From assembly GCA_040219575.1 (NCBI GenBank), contig JAVJSD010000141.1, forward strand, positions 1 through 64,000: a DNA stretch of 64,000 nucleotides. Direction: 5' to 3'. Below the pieces are notes generated by a model. The model was given only the letters and a program-made list of their open reading frames with translations, did not search any database and was not told where the DNA came from. This document shows positions 55,801-63,702 of this stretch, in pieces. The stretch's first letter is position 1. Each line of letters starts with the position of its first letter. The DNA is from JAVJSD01 sp040219575 (lineage in GTDB: Bacteria > Planctomycetota > Planctomycetia > Pirellulales > Pirellulaceae). A program made the position numbers and the translations under genes.

Positions 55801-55978
55801 CGACCAGTATTAGAACAATATTTGGTACACTGCGGTCATGCAGAGTTTCTTCGGAAAAAGCAGGGCGTATTGACGCCTGCACCAGAATGCAGATAAGTAT
55901 GAATGTAGCAAATCTGTGTAGTAAAGTGCCTAGTAAATTAGAGGGGGCGATGTTGCCCCCGATGGATGGCAGCCGCAT
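52862..55978 (-). CDS. Exported double sulfatase: two formylglycine sulfatase domains in one chain
   Basis: 1,038 residues, about twice a normal sulfatase. A signal segment (FATFILICILVQASIRPAFS, about 24-43) is followed by domain 1 (about 50-560) with NIVLILVDDMGYSD near 53, catalytic CCPTRASLLTGAYPHR starting near 97 (the C-P-T-R form) and HTAPHWPIHARP. After a short linker (NKPAAGDTQAKTTDENRQ, about 565-585), domain 2 runs to the end with NIVLVFIDDMGWGDFS near 590, catalytic CSPSRTAISTGQYPQR (about 634-649), the C-S-P-S-R form, and LVCSDNGPELG. Both halves keep a convertible Cys. I chose ATG 55978, with GGCGGAG at about 8 bases, over the ATG at 56026. The first about 190 bases of the gene are clearly AT-richer than the rest. 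Confidence 0.92.
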   Translation of the reverse strand: MRLPSIGGNIAPSNLLGTLLHRFATFILICILVQASIRPAFSEETLHDRSVPNIVLILVDDMGYSDVGCYGGEIATPHINRLADGGLRFSQFYNCARCCPTRASLLTGAYPHRVGLADNGRTMSPEAPTLADRLKAAGYETAMAGKWHLSELAATDDEQQRIRWMNHQQDLGIPFADKSTYPIRRGFDRYYGVIWGVVNFFDPFSLVEGDRPVADVPDDFYLTDAITDYAVRTIGDFAKTDEPFFLYVAHTAPHWPIHARPEDIAKYQGRYDAGWDALRKQRFERQVELGLFDDETPLDEVITRGPQWDERSKREQAYLADKMEVHAAMVDRVDQGVGRILAALEETDQLDDTLIFFLSDNGASPEIPGQPGYDRYAETRDGRRALREAQLQQADNRIKLGSDESYTGIGPAWANAVNTPLRYWKKESYEGGCRTPLIVHWPAGLKTQNGAICRQVGHVMDIAPTCLELAGVDDAQADQKHDFAMDGKPLTPLLRGKSRQGHETLFFEHAGGKGARRGDWKIAALGRGDWELFNLAVDPGETSNLANEHPDLLRSLTSSWRAWHEHVTNKPAAGDTQAKTTDENRQPNIVLVFIDDMGWGDFSCFGNQAVETQNIDRLAREGLRFEQFYVNSPICSPSRTAISTGQYPQRWRISSYLAHRQLNKDRGMAQWLDPRAPMLARSLKQAGYATGHFGKWHMGGQRDVGEAPLITAYGFDKSLANFEGLGPRVLPLCDAHDGKPPRKHALGSDNLGRGPIVWEDRSKVTASFTSAAIDFIRQAESKGQPFYVNVWPDDVHSPFFPPEARRGDEAKRTLYHGVLDTMDEQLGKLFDLIRNSDTLRDNTLILVCSDNGPELGAGSAGKFRGFKTQLYEGGVRSPLIAWGPGLIDKTKTGSFNRTSFLAAIDLAPSLLAIAGADPPADVKFDGQALPDVLLGKSPASRDAPVFFRRPPDRDAFYGDDDLPDLAVRDGRWKLLCEYDGSDAELYDLDADPSETKNLAADHGELVSQLTESLLAWHKSLPADNGATFKPAPRRPAKK

Positions 55979-56120
55979 TTCGGGTCTCCGCCTGAGCGTT
56001 GGTTGCACGCTGGTTGGGGCCAGCATGATTTGGGCCGGGTTTTAGTATCGGTGGCCGCTCGGCGTCGGTCAACGCGCCGGGGGCGCAGAGTTACATCTCG
56101 CGGGAAAGGCTGGAAGCACC

Positions 56121-57425
56121 ATGGGACGCAAGCGAAAGCCGCGGCGGCAGACGCACGGGTCGGCCTGGCATTGGAAACAGACCGATTGCTGGTACTACAC
56201 GATGCCGGGCACCAAGCAGCGGAGGGGGCTGTTCGATGAGCAGGGTCAGCGCATCCGGGGGAAGGAGAACCAGGAAGCCGCGCAATTGGCGCTGGCCCGT
56301 GAAAAGCTGTCCTGGGAAGGGGACGCAAACGGATCTCCGAGCGGCGGCGGTGAGTGGATCGTGGCGCGGGTCTGCTCGGAGTATCTGCAGTATTGCGAGC
56401 GGGGCCTGGCCAACGACTCGATCAGCCGCAGCCATCGCGACAACGCCGTGTCTTGGCTGAATGACCTGTGCGAGTATTGCGGCGCCCTGCCGGTTGCTCA
56501 GCTCAAGAAGGGGCACGTCCAAGCCTGGATCGAGGAGCACACAAGTTGGCGCAGTCCGGCGACGCATCGGGGCGTGATCGCGGTCGTGCTGGCGGCCTTT
56601 AACCGCGCCGACGAGATGTATGGGATCAGCAGCCCGTTGAAGGGGCTGAAGAAGCCCGCCTCAAGACCTCGGCTGCAATCGATAACACCGGACGACGAAC
56701 AGGCACTCTACAAAGCGACCGAGCCTTGTTTTGGCAACTTTCTGTTCGCCGCCATTCACACAGGATTGCGGCCGTTCTGTGAACTGGCGCGACTCACGGC
56801 CGACGAGGTGGAGGAGACGGACCGCGGCATGATGTGGCGCGTGGATTCGTCGAAAACCAAGAAGGTTCGCAAGATCCCCGTCCGGCCCGAGGTCGCGGAG
56901 TTGACTCGCAAGTTAATGCAGACCGCGCCGCAAGGCTCGGGCCTCCCCATCTTCCGCAACACGCAGGGCAATCCCTGGAAGCGAATGACGGGCGTCGTCC
57001 GCTTCCTGGCGCTGAAGGCAAAGCTGGGATGGGACCGGGATCCGGTCCGAGGCAAGTACTCCTGCTATGCCTGCCGACACACATTCGCGCATCGGATGCT
57101 GTCGGGGTACTGGACGAACGGCGTAGGGTGCTCCATCGAAACCTTGGCCGAGCTAATCGGCGACACTCCCAAAGTGGCCTTCGACCACTATGGCCGCGAG
57201 TGGGGACAGCATTATCAGGACCCGCTGTGGAATGCCATTGGGGAAGGTGGCAGCGCGCCGGACGCGACGGTCAAGCCCAAACGAGCCCAGTCGTCAGGCG
57301 ATCACGGTTCCAACAACCGTTCACGAGCCTCCTCGACGGCGGGCAAGCCGCCGGTCGCCAAGAAACGCGTGGCTCGTCCGCGCCGCCAGTCAACGACGGC
57401 GGCAAGTCAAACGAAAAAAGGCTGA
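56121..57425 (+). CDS. Tyrosine recombinase (integrase), first of a tandem pair
   Basis: 434 residues. An N-terminal segment HWKQTDCWYYTMPGTK (about 17-32) and a SAM-like core-binding region (about 85-190) precede the catalytic domain (about 195-375). Catalytic-site matches: Arg in TGLRPFCEL (about 214-222), Arg-His in YACRHTFAHRM (about 315-325), and the nucleophilic Tyr in FDHYGREWG at about 357. The usual H-X-X-R starts with Tyr here instead of His, as in some planctomycete members. The C-terminus has a Lys/Arg/Ser-rich tail of about 45 residues absent from the neighbour. Five bases separate its stop from the second recombinase, so both are one transcript. Likely directs insertion and excision of the surrounding island. 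Confidence 0.92.
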   Translation: MGRKRKPRRQTHGSAWHWKQTDCWYYTMPGTKQRRGLFDEQGQRIRGKENQEAAQLALAREKLSWEGDANGSPSGGGEWIVARVCSEYLQYCERGLANDSISRSHRDNAVSWLNDLCEYCGALPVAQLKKGHVQAWIEEHTSWRSPATHRGVIAVVLAAFNRADEMYGISSPLKGLKKPASRPRLQSITPDDEQALYKATEPCFGNFLFAAIHTGLRPFCELARLTADEVEETDRGMMWRVDSSKTKKVRKIPVRPEVAELTRKLMQTAPQGSGLPIFRNTQGNPWKRMTGVVRFLALKAKLGWDRDPVRGKYSCYACRHTFAHRMLSGYWTNGVGCSIETLAELIGDTPKVAFDHYGREWGQHYQDPLWNAIGEGGSAPDATVKPKRAQSSGDHGSNNRSRASSTAGKPPVAKKRVARPRRQSTTAASQTKKG

Positions 57426-57430
57426 CGGCG

Positions 57431-58576
57431 ATGGGAACCACGGCAAAACGCCGTCGCCAGCGAGGCGCGGCCTGGCACTGGAAGCAGACCGATGGCTGGT
57501 ACTACACACCACCGGGGACGAAGCGGCGGATTCCGCTGACGGACGAAGACGGTCGCCGCATCCGCGGCCAGGAACACCGCCAGGCGGCGGAGTTGGCGCT
57601 GGCTCGAGTGAAGCTGGCGGGCAATTGGCGGCCGACTTCCGACGTGGTCGCGGAGAACCAATGGCTCGTCGCCAAGGTTTGCTCGCATTACATCGACTAC
57701 TGCGAGCGGGCCGTCGCACGCAGCGCGATGAGCAAGGAATACCGGGACGAAGTCACACGCTACCTGAACGAGTTGTGTAATTACTGCGGCGCCTTGCCGG
57801 TCACCGAGCTCAAGAAGGGGCACGTGTTGCACTGGGTGGAGATTCACCCAACCTGGCGTTCGCCGGTGACGCGGCGCAACGCCATCGCGATTGTCCTGGC
57901 CGCCTTCAACCACGCCCAGGAACGTCACGAAGTACTCAGCCCGCTGAAGGGACTCAAGAAGCCGCCGCCCCGGCCGCGGTTGAATTCGTTCACTTGCGAG
58001 GACGAGGCCACGATCTACGGCGCCGCCGACCAGCCGTTCGCCGACTTTCTCTTCGCGGCGATCCAGACCGGGCTGCGGCCGTTTTGCGAGTTAGCCCGCC
58101 TCGCACCGGAGGATGTTGTCGAGACGGATCGCGGCATGATGTGGCGAGTTTATTCGACCAAAACGAAGAAGACGCGCAAGATCCCCGTGCGATCGGAGGT
58201 GGCCCAGTTAACCCGGCGGTGGCTGTCGAGCGCGCCGCCGCTGGACGCGCCGCATTCGGTGTTTCGCAACACGCAGGGGCGGCCCTGGAAGAAGGCCACG
58301 GGCGTCGGCCGGTTTCTCAAGATCAAGCGGGTGCTGGGCTGGGACCAGGATCCCGTCAAGGGGCGCTACTCCTGCTACACCTGCCGCCACACGTTCGCTC
58401 ACCGAATGCTGGCGGGCTATTGGAACGGCGGCGCGGGCTGCTCGATCGAGACGCTGGCCGAACTCCTGGGCGACACGCCCAAGGTCGCCTTCGACCACTA
58501 TGGCCGCGAATGGGGCCAACACTTCCAAGAGCCCCTCTGGGCCGCAATCGGCGTCGGCGAGTCGGGCCAGCCATGA
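57431..58576 (+). CDS. Tyrosine recombinase (integrase), second of the tandem pair
   Basis: 381 residues, clearly paralogous to the preceding recombinase along its whole length (for example HWKQTDGWYYTPPGTK against HWKQTDCWYYTMPGTK, and the shared TGLRPFCEL, CRHTFAHRML and FDHYGREWGQH motifs). Catalytic residues are present in the same positions. It lacks the basic tail. The start ATG at 57431 lies 5 bases after the first gene's stop, and a longer in-frame extension upstream is only the antisense-like overlap with that gene. Two different recombinases acting together, as in RIT-like or ICE-type elements, is a reasonable inference. Confidence 0.92.
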   Translation: MGTTAKRRRQRGAAWHWKQTDGWYYTPPGTKRRIPLTDEDGRRIRGQEHRQAAELALARVKLAGNWRPTSDVVAENQWLVAKVCSHYIDYCERAVARSAMSKEYRDEVTRYLNELCNYCGALPVTELKKGHVLHWVEIHPTWRSPVTRRNAIAIVLAAFNHAQERHEVLSPLKGLKKPPPRPRLNSFTCEDEATIYGAADQPFADFLFAAIQTGLRPFCELARLAPEDVVETDRGMMWRVYSTKTKKTRKIPVRSEVAQLTRRWLSSAPPLDAPHSVFRNTQGRPWKKATGVGRFLKIKRVLGWDQDPVKGRYSCYTCRHTFAHRMLAGYWNGGAGCSIETLAELLGDTPKVAFDHYGREWGQHFQEPLWAAIGVGESGQP

Positions 58577-58691
58577 ATTGATCGGGCGATGAAGACGATC
58601 GATTGGCAAGCAAACCCGAGCGAGCGCCAGCGTGTTGATGGATGGCAAATGGGCCGCGTGGCGTTGCTTCACGACGACGGCGCATTCCAAC

Positions 58692-58934
58692 CTACCTAAA
58701 TCCCGGTGAAAAACACGTCATATATTAGTGCAAGGCGATTAGCGATTAGCGCTTGGCGTTTTTTCCTCCGCAACGAAGGGTTTCGGCGTGTTTTCTTGCT
58801 CGAAAACCACGCCCAAAACCTTCAGCCGCCAGCACGTGATGATCGGCGGCGAGATCATCGATCACGATCGCCTCACGACCACGGCGTAGACGAACTATCT
58901 AAATTCTTGCGGTAATACGCGTCATAGATTGGTG
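58692..58934. repeat. Pair of imperfect direct repeats, possible recombinase sites
   Basis: 58692-58730 and 58895-58934 share CTA-CTAAAT near the left and CGTCATA-ATT-GTG (13 of 15 positions) at the right, with one base difference in spacing. They lie just downstream of the tandem recombinases in the 494-base gap 58577-59070, which is AT-richer than its surroundings. Such a repeat pair is what recombinase binding or crossover sites look like, but no partner copy is in the window. Confidence 0.45.
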
Positions 58935-59070
58935 GACGCCATGGCTAGCTCTCGCCGCTTCGCGATTTTCGCCCAAACGGGCGGGGCTCAAGGAAGTTAC
59001 TTGCTCCTCAACGGCTCACGATTCGCGCGTCACGAGGTCCCGATTTCGATATCCGTCCGCGAAAGACACC

Positions 59071-59394
59071 TTAGCCGTGATCAGGACGTCCCAGCCGAAC
59101 CGTGATTCCCGGAAATGCGTCCTGCCGTGGCGGCGGTCGACGGATGGGGGCCGCTTGTGGCCGAACTCGCATCAACTCTAGCAGGCGATCCACTTCGGTA
59201 GCAGCGATCCGAATTCGTCCTTGTCCGCGCGGTCCGCCTTGCAGATAGTCAATCGTCACGGGCTGGCCTCGGATCACGAGCCGACCATGGTCGGACTGGC
59301 CCAGCCAGTCGTAGAGAGTCGCTCGACCGACTCCGAGTCGGTGGGCGGCTTCCTTCACGGTGAGCAGTCGATCGGCTACGTCTCCTGGGATCAT
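59071..59394 (-). CDS. Excisionase-like HTH (HTH_17) DNA-binding protein
   Basis: 107 residues. A helix-turn-helix of the excisionase/MerR-like HTH_17 type covers about residues 8-40 (ADRLLTVKEAAHRLGVGRATLYDWL...), ending at a beta hairpin with a conserved RxxxxxVD-LL pattern (IAATEVDRLLELM, about 63-75). Such proteins bind DNA as excisionases or small regulators. ATG 59394 is at the start of the domain. It is divergent from the large unknown gene, with a 168-base gap that should hold their promoters. The tail (residues 80-107) is basic and low complexity. Fits a role as recombination directionality factor for the neighbouring recombinases, by context only. Confidence 0.8.
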   Translation of the reverse strand: MIPGDVADRLLTVKEAAHRLGVGRATLYDWLGQSDHGRLVIRGQPVTIDYLQGGPRGQGRIRIAATEVDRLLELMRVRPQAAPIRRPPPRQDAFPGITVRLGRPDHG

Positions 59395-59562
59395 GCCCCG
59401 AATTTACAGACGCCCGGGGCGCACGACGTGCGCACCGTGCGCACGACTTCGGTCTTATTGGCAAGCAGGCGGTAGCCACGTTTGGTAACGGCCGTCCTAC
59501 GCGGTACTCTGATCGCTTCGGAAGTTCTCGAATCGCCCCTTTGCAGTTGCCAGGTGGCTCGG

Positions 59563-60897
59563 ATGCTCGATCGGCTCGAAAACGCCACTCGGCGCTGGGA
59601 AGGAATTCGCCCTGACGATACCGAACATGCGCCCTCGTTCCAGGCCGCCACGTTGTCGGTGTGGATCGACCGCGACGTTTGTCCGGTCCTCGACGAACTG
59701 GTAAAGCGTCCCGACTTCCGCGGACTCGCGCGCTGGTCGCTCGACAACCTCAGTGCGGGCCAGACGACGGAACCGCGACGGCTGGTCGAGGCGATCGAGG
59801 CCGGGATCGTCGCGACCGCCGGCAATCGCTTGCGGATCTTGAAGCAACCGCCTGTTCGCGAAGCGGTTGCGGCGCTGGCCGGCAGGCAGGATTCGACCGC
59901 ATCGCCAGGAGAGAACGCCACGTGCGCCGCGTCTGATCAAATGGAGTCGACGTTGGAGTTTATCGCGTCCCGTCCGTGGCGCGACCTGGTGTCCGAATAC
60001 GACTATTTCGGTCCGGCCGTGGACCTGAACCTCGTCGACCGAGCACAGTGGTTCGGTCCCGACTCCCGTGACGTCCAGATGGCGGAGTTCATGCCGTTTT
60101 CCCAACCCCAACTACAGTTGCCCGGCGACTTTGTCTTTCGCTGTCTTGATCTCCGCATTGAGTACTGGCGGAGTTACCTGAACAGAAACTTCGTTGCGCT
60201 CCAGCGAGCCATTCGTGAGCACCTGGGCCCCGGGTCACAAGACGAGCAGGCGCTTTACAAAACCACCGAGGACACGGGCACTCCACTCCAGCAGTTGCAC
60301 GTTCTGACCGATCACGCGCCAGACGCAGTGCGGCGTGAGGCGGCGGTGCGTCTGGTGCAGGTCTACACGAGTTACCGGCCGCAGGCGGAGCTGTCCTGGC
60401 TCGGCCCGGCCGCTCCGCAGTGCGGGCATGCCGACCGGTTTCGCTGGCAGGTGGAGCGGCGGAACGACCGGGCGATTCCCGCCGCCGTGGCGGCGGCGTT
60501 GTCCGAACTCACCGCGCTTTACCGGGCCGACGTGGATCTGGAATCCGTCATCCTGGAGAAAATCGCTACGCACCGGCTCTGTCTGATCGATGGACGGGGA
60601 CGCCGCGAAGCGCACTGGGAGGCCAAGTTGATCGACGTGGACTGGGAACGGCGAGGGCGTGCCTGGACACTGCTGACCGCGGTCGCCGAAGACGCCCACG
60701 GCAGCCAGCAAGGCGTCGACAAGCTGTCCGATCTGGGCATTTCGCTGCGTGATGCGCGACGTGATCTCAAAGGGCTCCTCCCGCCTGAACTGTTCAGCTT
60801 TCTGCATGTCAAAAAGGGAGTCCACCGACTGGCACTGCCCAGGGCCGAGTTCTATTTTGGCCGATTCGATTCGCGGGACCACTTGGAGGAAGTGTAA
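59563..60897 (+). CDS. Large protein of unknown function in the integrase island
   Basis: 444 residues from ATG 59563, which has AGGTGG a few bases upstream; a TTG start at 59482 is also in frame. The sequence is rich in W, R, D and L with no membrane segment or signal. Patterns visible: WIDRDVCPVLDELVKRPDF (about 29-47), FVFRCLDLRIEYWRSYLNR (about 190-208) and a C-terminal block LSDLGISLRDARRDLKGL (about 389-406), which looks like a helix-turn-helix-type unit. No family is recognised. It is divergent from the excisionase-like gene and probably cargo or accessory to the mobile island. Confidence 0.7.
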   Translation: MLDRLENATRRWEGIRPDDTEHAPSFQAATLSVWIDRDVCPVLDELVKRPDFRGLARWSLDNLSAGQTTEPRRLVEAIEAGIVATAGNRLRILKQPPVREAVAALAGRQDSTASPGENATCAASDQMESTLEFIASRPWRDLVSEYDYFGPAVDLNLVDRAQWFGPDSRDVQMAEFMPFSQPQLQLPGDFVFRCLDLRIEYWRSYLNRNFVALQRAIREHLGPGSQDEQALYKTTEDTGTPLQQLHVLTDHAPDAVRREAAVRLVQVYTSYRPQAELSWLGPAAPQCGHADRFRWQVERRNDRAIPAAVAAALSELTALYRADVDLESVILEKIATHRLCLIDGRGRREAHWEAKLIDVDWERRGRAWTLLTAVAEDAHGSQQGVDKLSDLGISLRDARRDLKGLLPPELFSFLHVKKGVHRLALPRAEFYFGRFDSRDHLEEV

Positions 60898-61195
60898 ACT
60901 GCACGCGTCCCGCGTTAGGTGAATTGGTCTGCCGAGAGCCGGTCGCCATCGTGCACGGTGCTCCCGTCTTCCCCGCGTCTCCCGATTGACGTCGCGGCCG
61001 TTTTGACTTCAATCTCGTTGGGAAATCTGCTCAACGAGTCAACCATTCTCGCGGCGCCGCCGCACAGGATCACTTGAGCAAGTTAACGCTAAATATCCGC
61101 CGCTTTTGCGTCAAGAAGTATTGGTGCTGGCGGCTTATCCCTGCCAATCTGCGAGTTTCTGCACGTAGGGGCAGTTGCGCGAAATGTGTGGCTGA

Positions 61196-61590
61196 TCAAC
61201 GCACGACGCGTAAGTTTTGGCAGAGCGCCGATTGGTACCCGTCGGCCGCCGCCACGTCGATCTCCCCGGCGTCGGCGCGACGCGTCACTTCCGCCAGATA
61301 CTGTTCAACCAGCTCGCCGTGCTGGCCGCCGGCGACGCGTCGATCCGCTCGTCGATTTCTCGCGCCCGTGTCAGGGCCAAAAGCAGGTCGCTGTCGATTC
61401 TCTGGGAGAGCAATCGCTTTTCGGCATTGTCCCACCGCTGCAGCACATAGTGCTCCCGCCGCCGATAGCCCAGCACCTGTCGAGGCGAGGGAATTCCCTC
61501 CGGCAGGTCGCGCACACGCTTCAGGGGGGTGCTTAGCGGCGTACCGCTGTCGCCAGCAGGAGCGCGCGTCTGCGGGCGTGGGTGTCGCAC
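61196..61590 (-). pseudogene. Frameshifted small gene of unknown family
   Basis: Reading on the minus strand from ATG 61590, one frame gives VRDLPEGIPSPRQVLGYRRR and LLLALTRAREIDERIDA, then loses sense. The second frame continues GELVEQYLAEVTRRADAGEI and stops at 61196. The switch falls in a GC-only run near 61330-61345. Rejoined, the product would be about 130 residues, soluble and charged. No family is recognised. A single-base sequencing error would also explain the break. Confidence 0.5.
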
Positions 61591-62017
61591 TGTTCGTAAG
61601 GCCGGGTCGCTGAACCATGGTCAGGGAACAAGAGCGTCGTGTACGACGACCGTGCCTAGTTGGAAGGAGGCGAAACCATGTTCGCTGCGATCCGCTGCTG
61701 ATCGTCCGGGGCATTACCGCCCATTAGGCATCTGCGCACGACAATCTGCCCCGATTCCGTAACCGATTCCGCACGACTCCAATGACACCGGCAAGGAAGG
61801 GAAACGCGATGATTCGAAACAGATCCATCGATGCCCCCTCGAGAGCCTTGTTGGGACGACGTAGAGGAGGCCGTCACGGCTCGGTCGAAGCTGAACGCAA
61901 TCAACGTGACGGGTGTCCCATAAAGAAATGACCTTGATGCTAGCGTCCGATTCGCGCAGATTGGATTCAGAGGGAGGCGGTGTAGTACGGAGATAGATAA
62001 AGGACGGAAGGCAAAGC
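61591..62017. other. 427-base gap with a short open frame behind a strong ribosome-binding site
   Basis: At 61664-61670 AAGGAGG precedes ATG 61678 at 7 bases, but the frame encodes only seven codons (ends TGA 61699-61701). This could be a leader peptide, the start of a decayed gene, or chance. Nothing else is recognised here or in 60898-61195. Confidence 0.35.
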
Positions 62018-63148
62018 ATGGAAGGCAAGATCACAGACCACCAAATCAAAGTCGACCTCAACCAACTGCATAGAGGACTCAGGCACAACCCCGCAGGGGA
62101 TTCCTCGGATGGTGACGTCCGTTCGGCGTTCAGCTTCACGCTGTGCCGAAAAGAATTGCTGCTCGGACAACTGCCTATCGATCAGTGGTGGATGTCGCAG
62201 CGGGGCCTGTACGGCGAACGGAATCAGGATTCGCCCAACCGGCAGGAAGTCGTCGAATGCTACTGGTCGCTCTGCCGGCGTGAAGGCAGCGCGGTCGACG
62301 ATCGGTCCGTCCAGGAGACGTACGTGCTGGCTTCGCTCTTGCCGTACGCCCGCAGTAATGGTTCACGGAGGGTGTTTGTCGACGCGTCTCTGACACGGCA
62401 GCGGGGCGGCGAATTAGCTAGGCGGCAGCTACTCGAAGAACTCGAAGCGCTGCTTCAATCGGCGCGGCACGATGAGCTGGACGTTCTTCAGTTCTATCGT
62501 CAAACTGCTGACCTGCTTGGGCCACCTGTCTACGGTGAAGAAGTTCGGAGTCGTCACCGGGCGTTGACGGCGGAGATCCTGCACGAGGCCTCCGACGCCT
62601 GCGCACTATCCGGCACCGAGGGTCTGCGGCTGGCGACGGAAGCCTGGCGAGAGAAGATGCGAAAGATCGGGCGGCGCCGCGGTTTGGAAGTGGACAAGCA
62701 GGCTCTCGACGCCCTCTCCTACGAATGTCGGGCGGCGTTCCATCGCTGCTATTCCGCCGCATGGCTGCTGTTGATGGAAAAGCTCGCTGGCGAGTATGCG
62801 TGGAGCGACGAAGCCAAGTTGTTTCATCGGCTCTGGCATCTCGATCAAGTGCTGCCGTCCAACGAATCGCCGGAGCTGAGGTTTCATCTGTTTCACGGGC
62901 ATTTGTTTGGCCTCCACCCGGCGGCGGGCAATCTCATCTGCACCCCGACAGGGCGAGACTTGCTTGGGGAATTGCTTGCGGCACCCCCCGATCTCACGTG
63001 CCATCGACGTTTCTTGAATGTCATGCACCTCGCTGCGTACCAGTACGCGGAGCGATACGACGTCGCGCGGCTGCTTCGTAAGGGGCAAGTTGAACTCACT
63101 TCCGACGGCGACGTCGAATCGGTCGCAGCGAGGCAAGACGGTCGTTGA
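62018..63148 (+). CDS. Soluble protein of unknown function in the integrase island
   Basis: 376 residues, no signal or membrane segment. Visible features: a helical middle (RRQLLEELEALLQSARHDEL, about 131-150) and a region with ALSYECRAAFHRCYSAAWLLLMEKL (about 232-256), followed by a His-rich stretch (RFHLFHGHLFGLHPAAG, about 290-306) that could hold metal ligands. No family is recognised. ATG 62018 has GGAAGG at 7 bases. Ends 230 bases before the small partner gene of the serine recombinase. It may be island cargo. Confidence 0.7.
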   Translation: MEGKITDHQIKVDLNQLHRGLRHNPAGDSSDGDVRSAFSFTLCRKELLLGQLPIDQWWMSQRGLYGERNQDSPNRQEVVECYWSLCRREGSAVDDRSVQETYVLASLLPYARSNGSRRVFVDASLTRQRGGELARRQLLEELEALLQSARHDELDVLQFYRQTADLLGPPVYGEEVRSRHRALTAEILHEASDACALSGTEGLRLATEAWREKMRKIGRRRGLEVDKQALDALSYECRAAFHRCYSAAWLLLMEKLAGEYAWSDEAKLFHRLWHLDQVLPSNESPELRFHLFHGHLFGLHPAAGNLICTPTGRDLLGELLAAPPDLTCHRRFLNVMHLAAYQYAERYDVARLLRKGQVELTSDGDVESVAARQDGR

Positions 63149-63378
63149 ATTCGACCCGGCCTCGAGCCCGGGCAGCTATTCCGTTTTTTGAGGCATGCCA
63201 ATCTAGACAGGCCGCATGAAGCTGCCTGGGGCTCTCGCTACCGGTACCGCATTTTGTGGCGCCGTGTTCTTTTCGCGACGTATCTCTTCAATCGATTCCC
63301 GCGCGCAAATGCCTAGCATCCGGACGGCAACGTTTGCCGCCCCGGCTGGGCATGTGCGCCCCCACCTGGAGAACAGAC

Positions 63379-63702
63379 ATGTCCCAGCCGAAGGAGTATT
63401 CGATCAATCCTTCCGACGCGGAACTGGACGATACCGAGCGATCAACCGCTCCAGCGACGGGCGAGGCCGACGGCGGAGCGGGTTCCCCCGAGCGCTTGCA
63501 GCGACTCGCGGCATTGGTCGCTCTCGGAGAGATCCCGCTACCTCGGCATCTGCCAACAGACCAATTGCGGCATCTGATCGGTGAGGTTCGGCGGTTGCGT
63601 CGTCGGCGATTGTTTCAATTCCTAGGTCGCGCGATCGCCCGGGATATCGAGCGCGAGGCGGCCCAGCAGCCTGGACGGAGACGCATTGATGTTGAGACGT
63701 AA
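63379..63702 (+). CDS. Small charged protein overlapping the serine recombinase gene
   Basis: 107 residues: an acidic N-terminus (NPSDAELDDTERS), then a basic helix LIGEVRRLRRRRLFQFLGRA (about 69-88). No family is recognised, but short Arg-rich genes placed just before recombinases in this phylum are common. ATG 63379 follows GGAGAA. Its end overlaps the start of the serine recombinase by 14 bases, so the two are translationally coupled and probably act together. Confidence 0.7.
   Translation: MSQPKEYSINPSDAELDDTERSTAPATGEADGGAGSPERLQRLAALVALGEIPLPRHLPTDQLRHLIGEVRRLRRRRLFQFLGRAIARDIEREAAQQPGRRRIDVET

Noticed and set aside
56040..56120. tRNA or attachment site just upstream of the first integrase
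   Set aside because: I could not fold a tRNA cloverleaf there and no repeat of this stretch was seen elsewhere in the window.
58706..58915. A short plus-strand frame in the gap after the second recombinase
   Set aside because: No ribosome-binding site or protein-like sequence, and it spans the region of the imperfect direct repeats.
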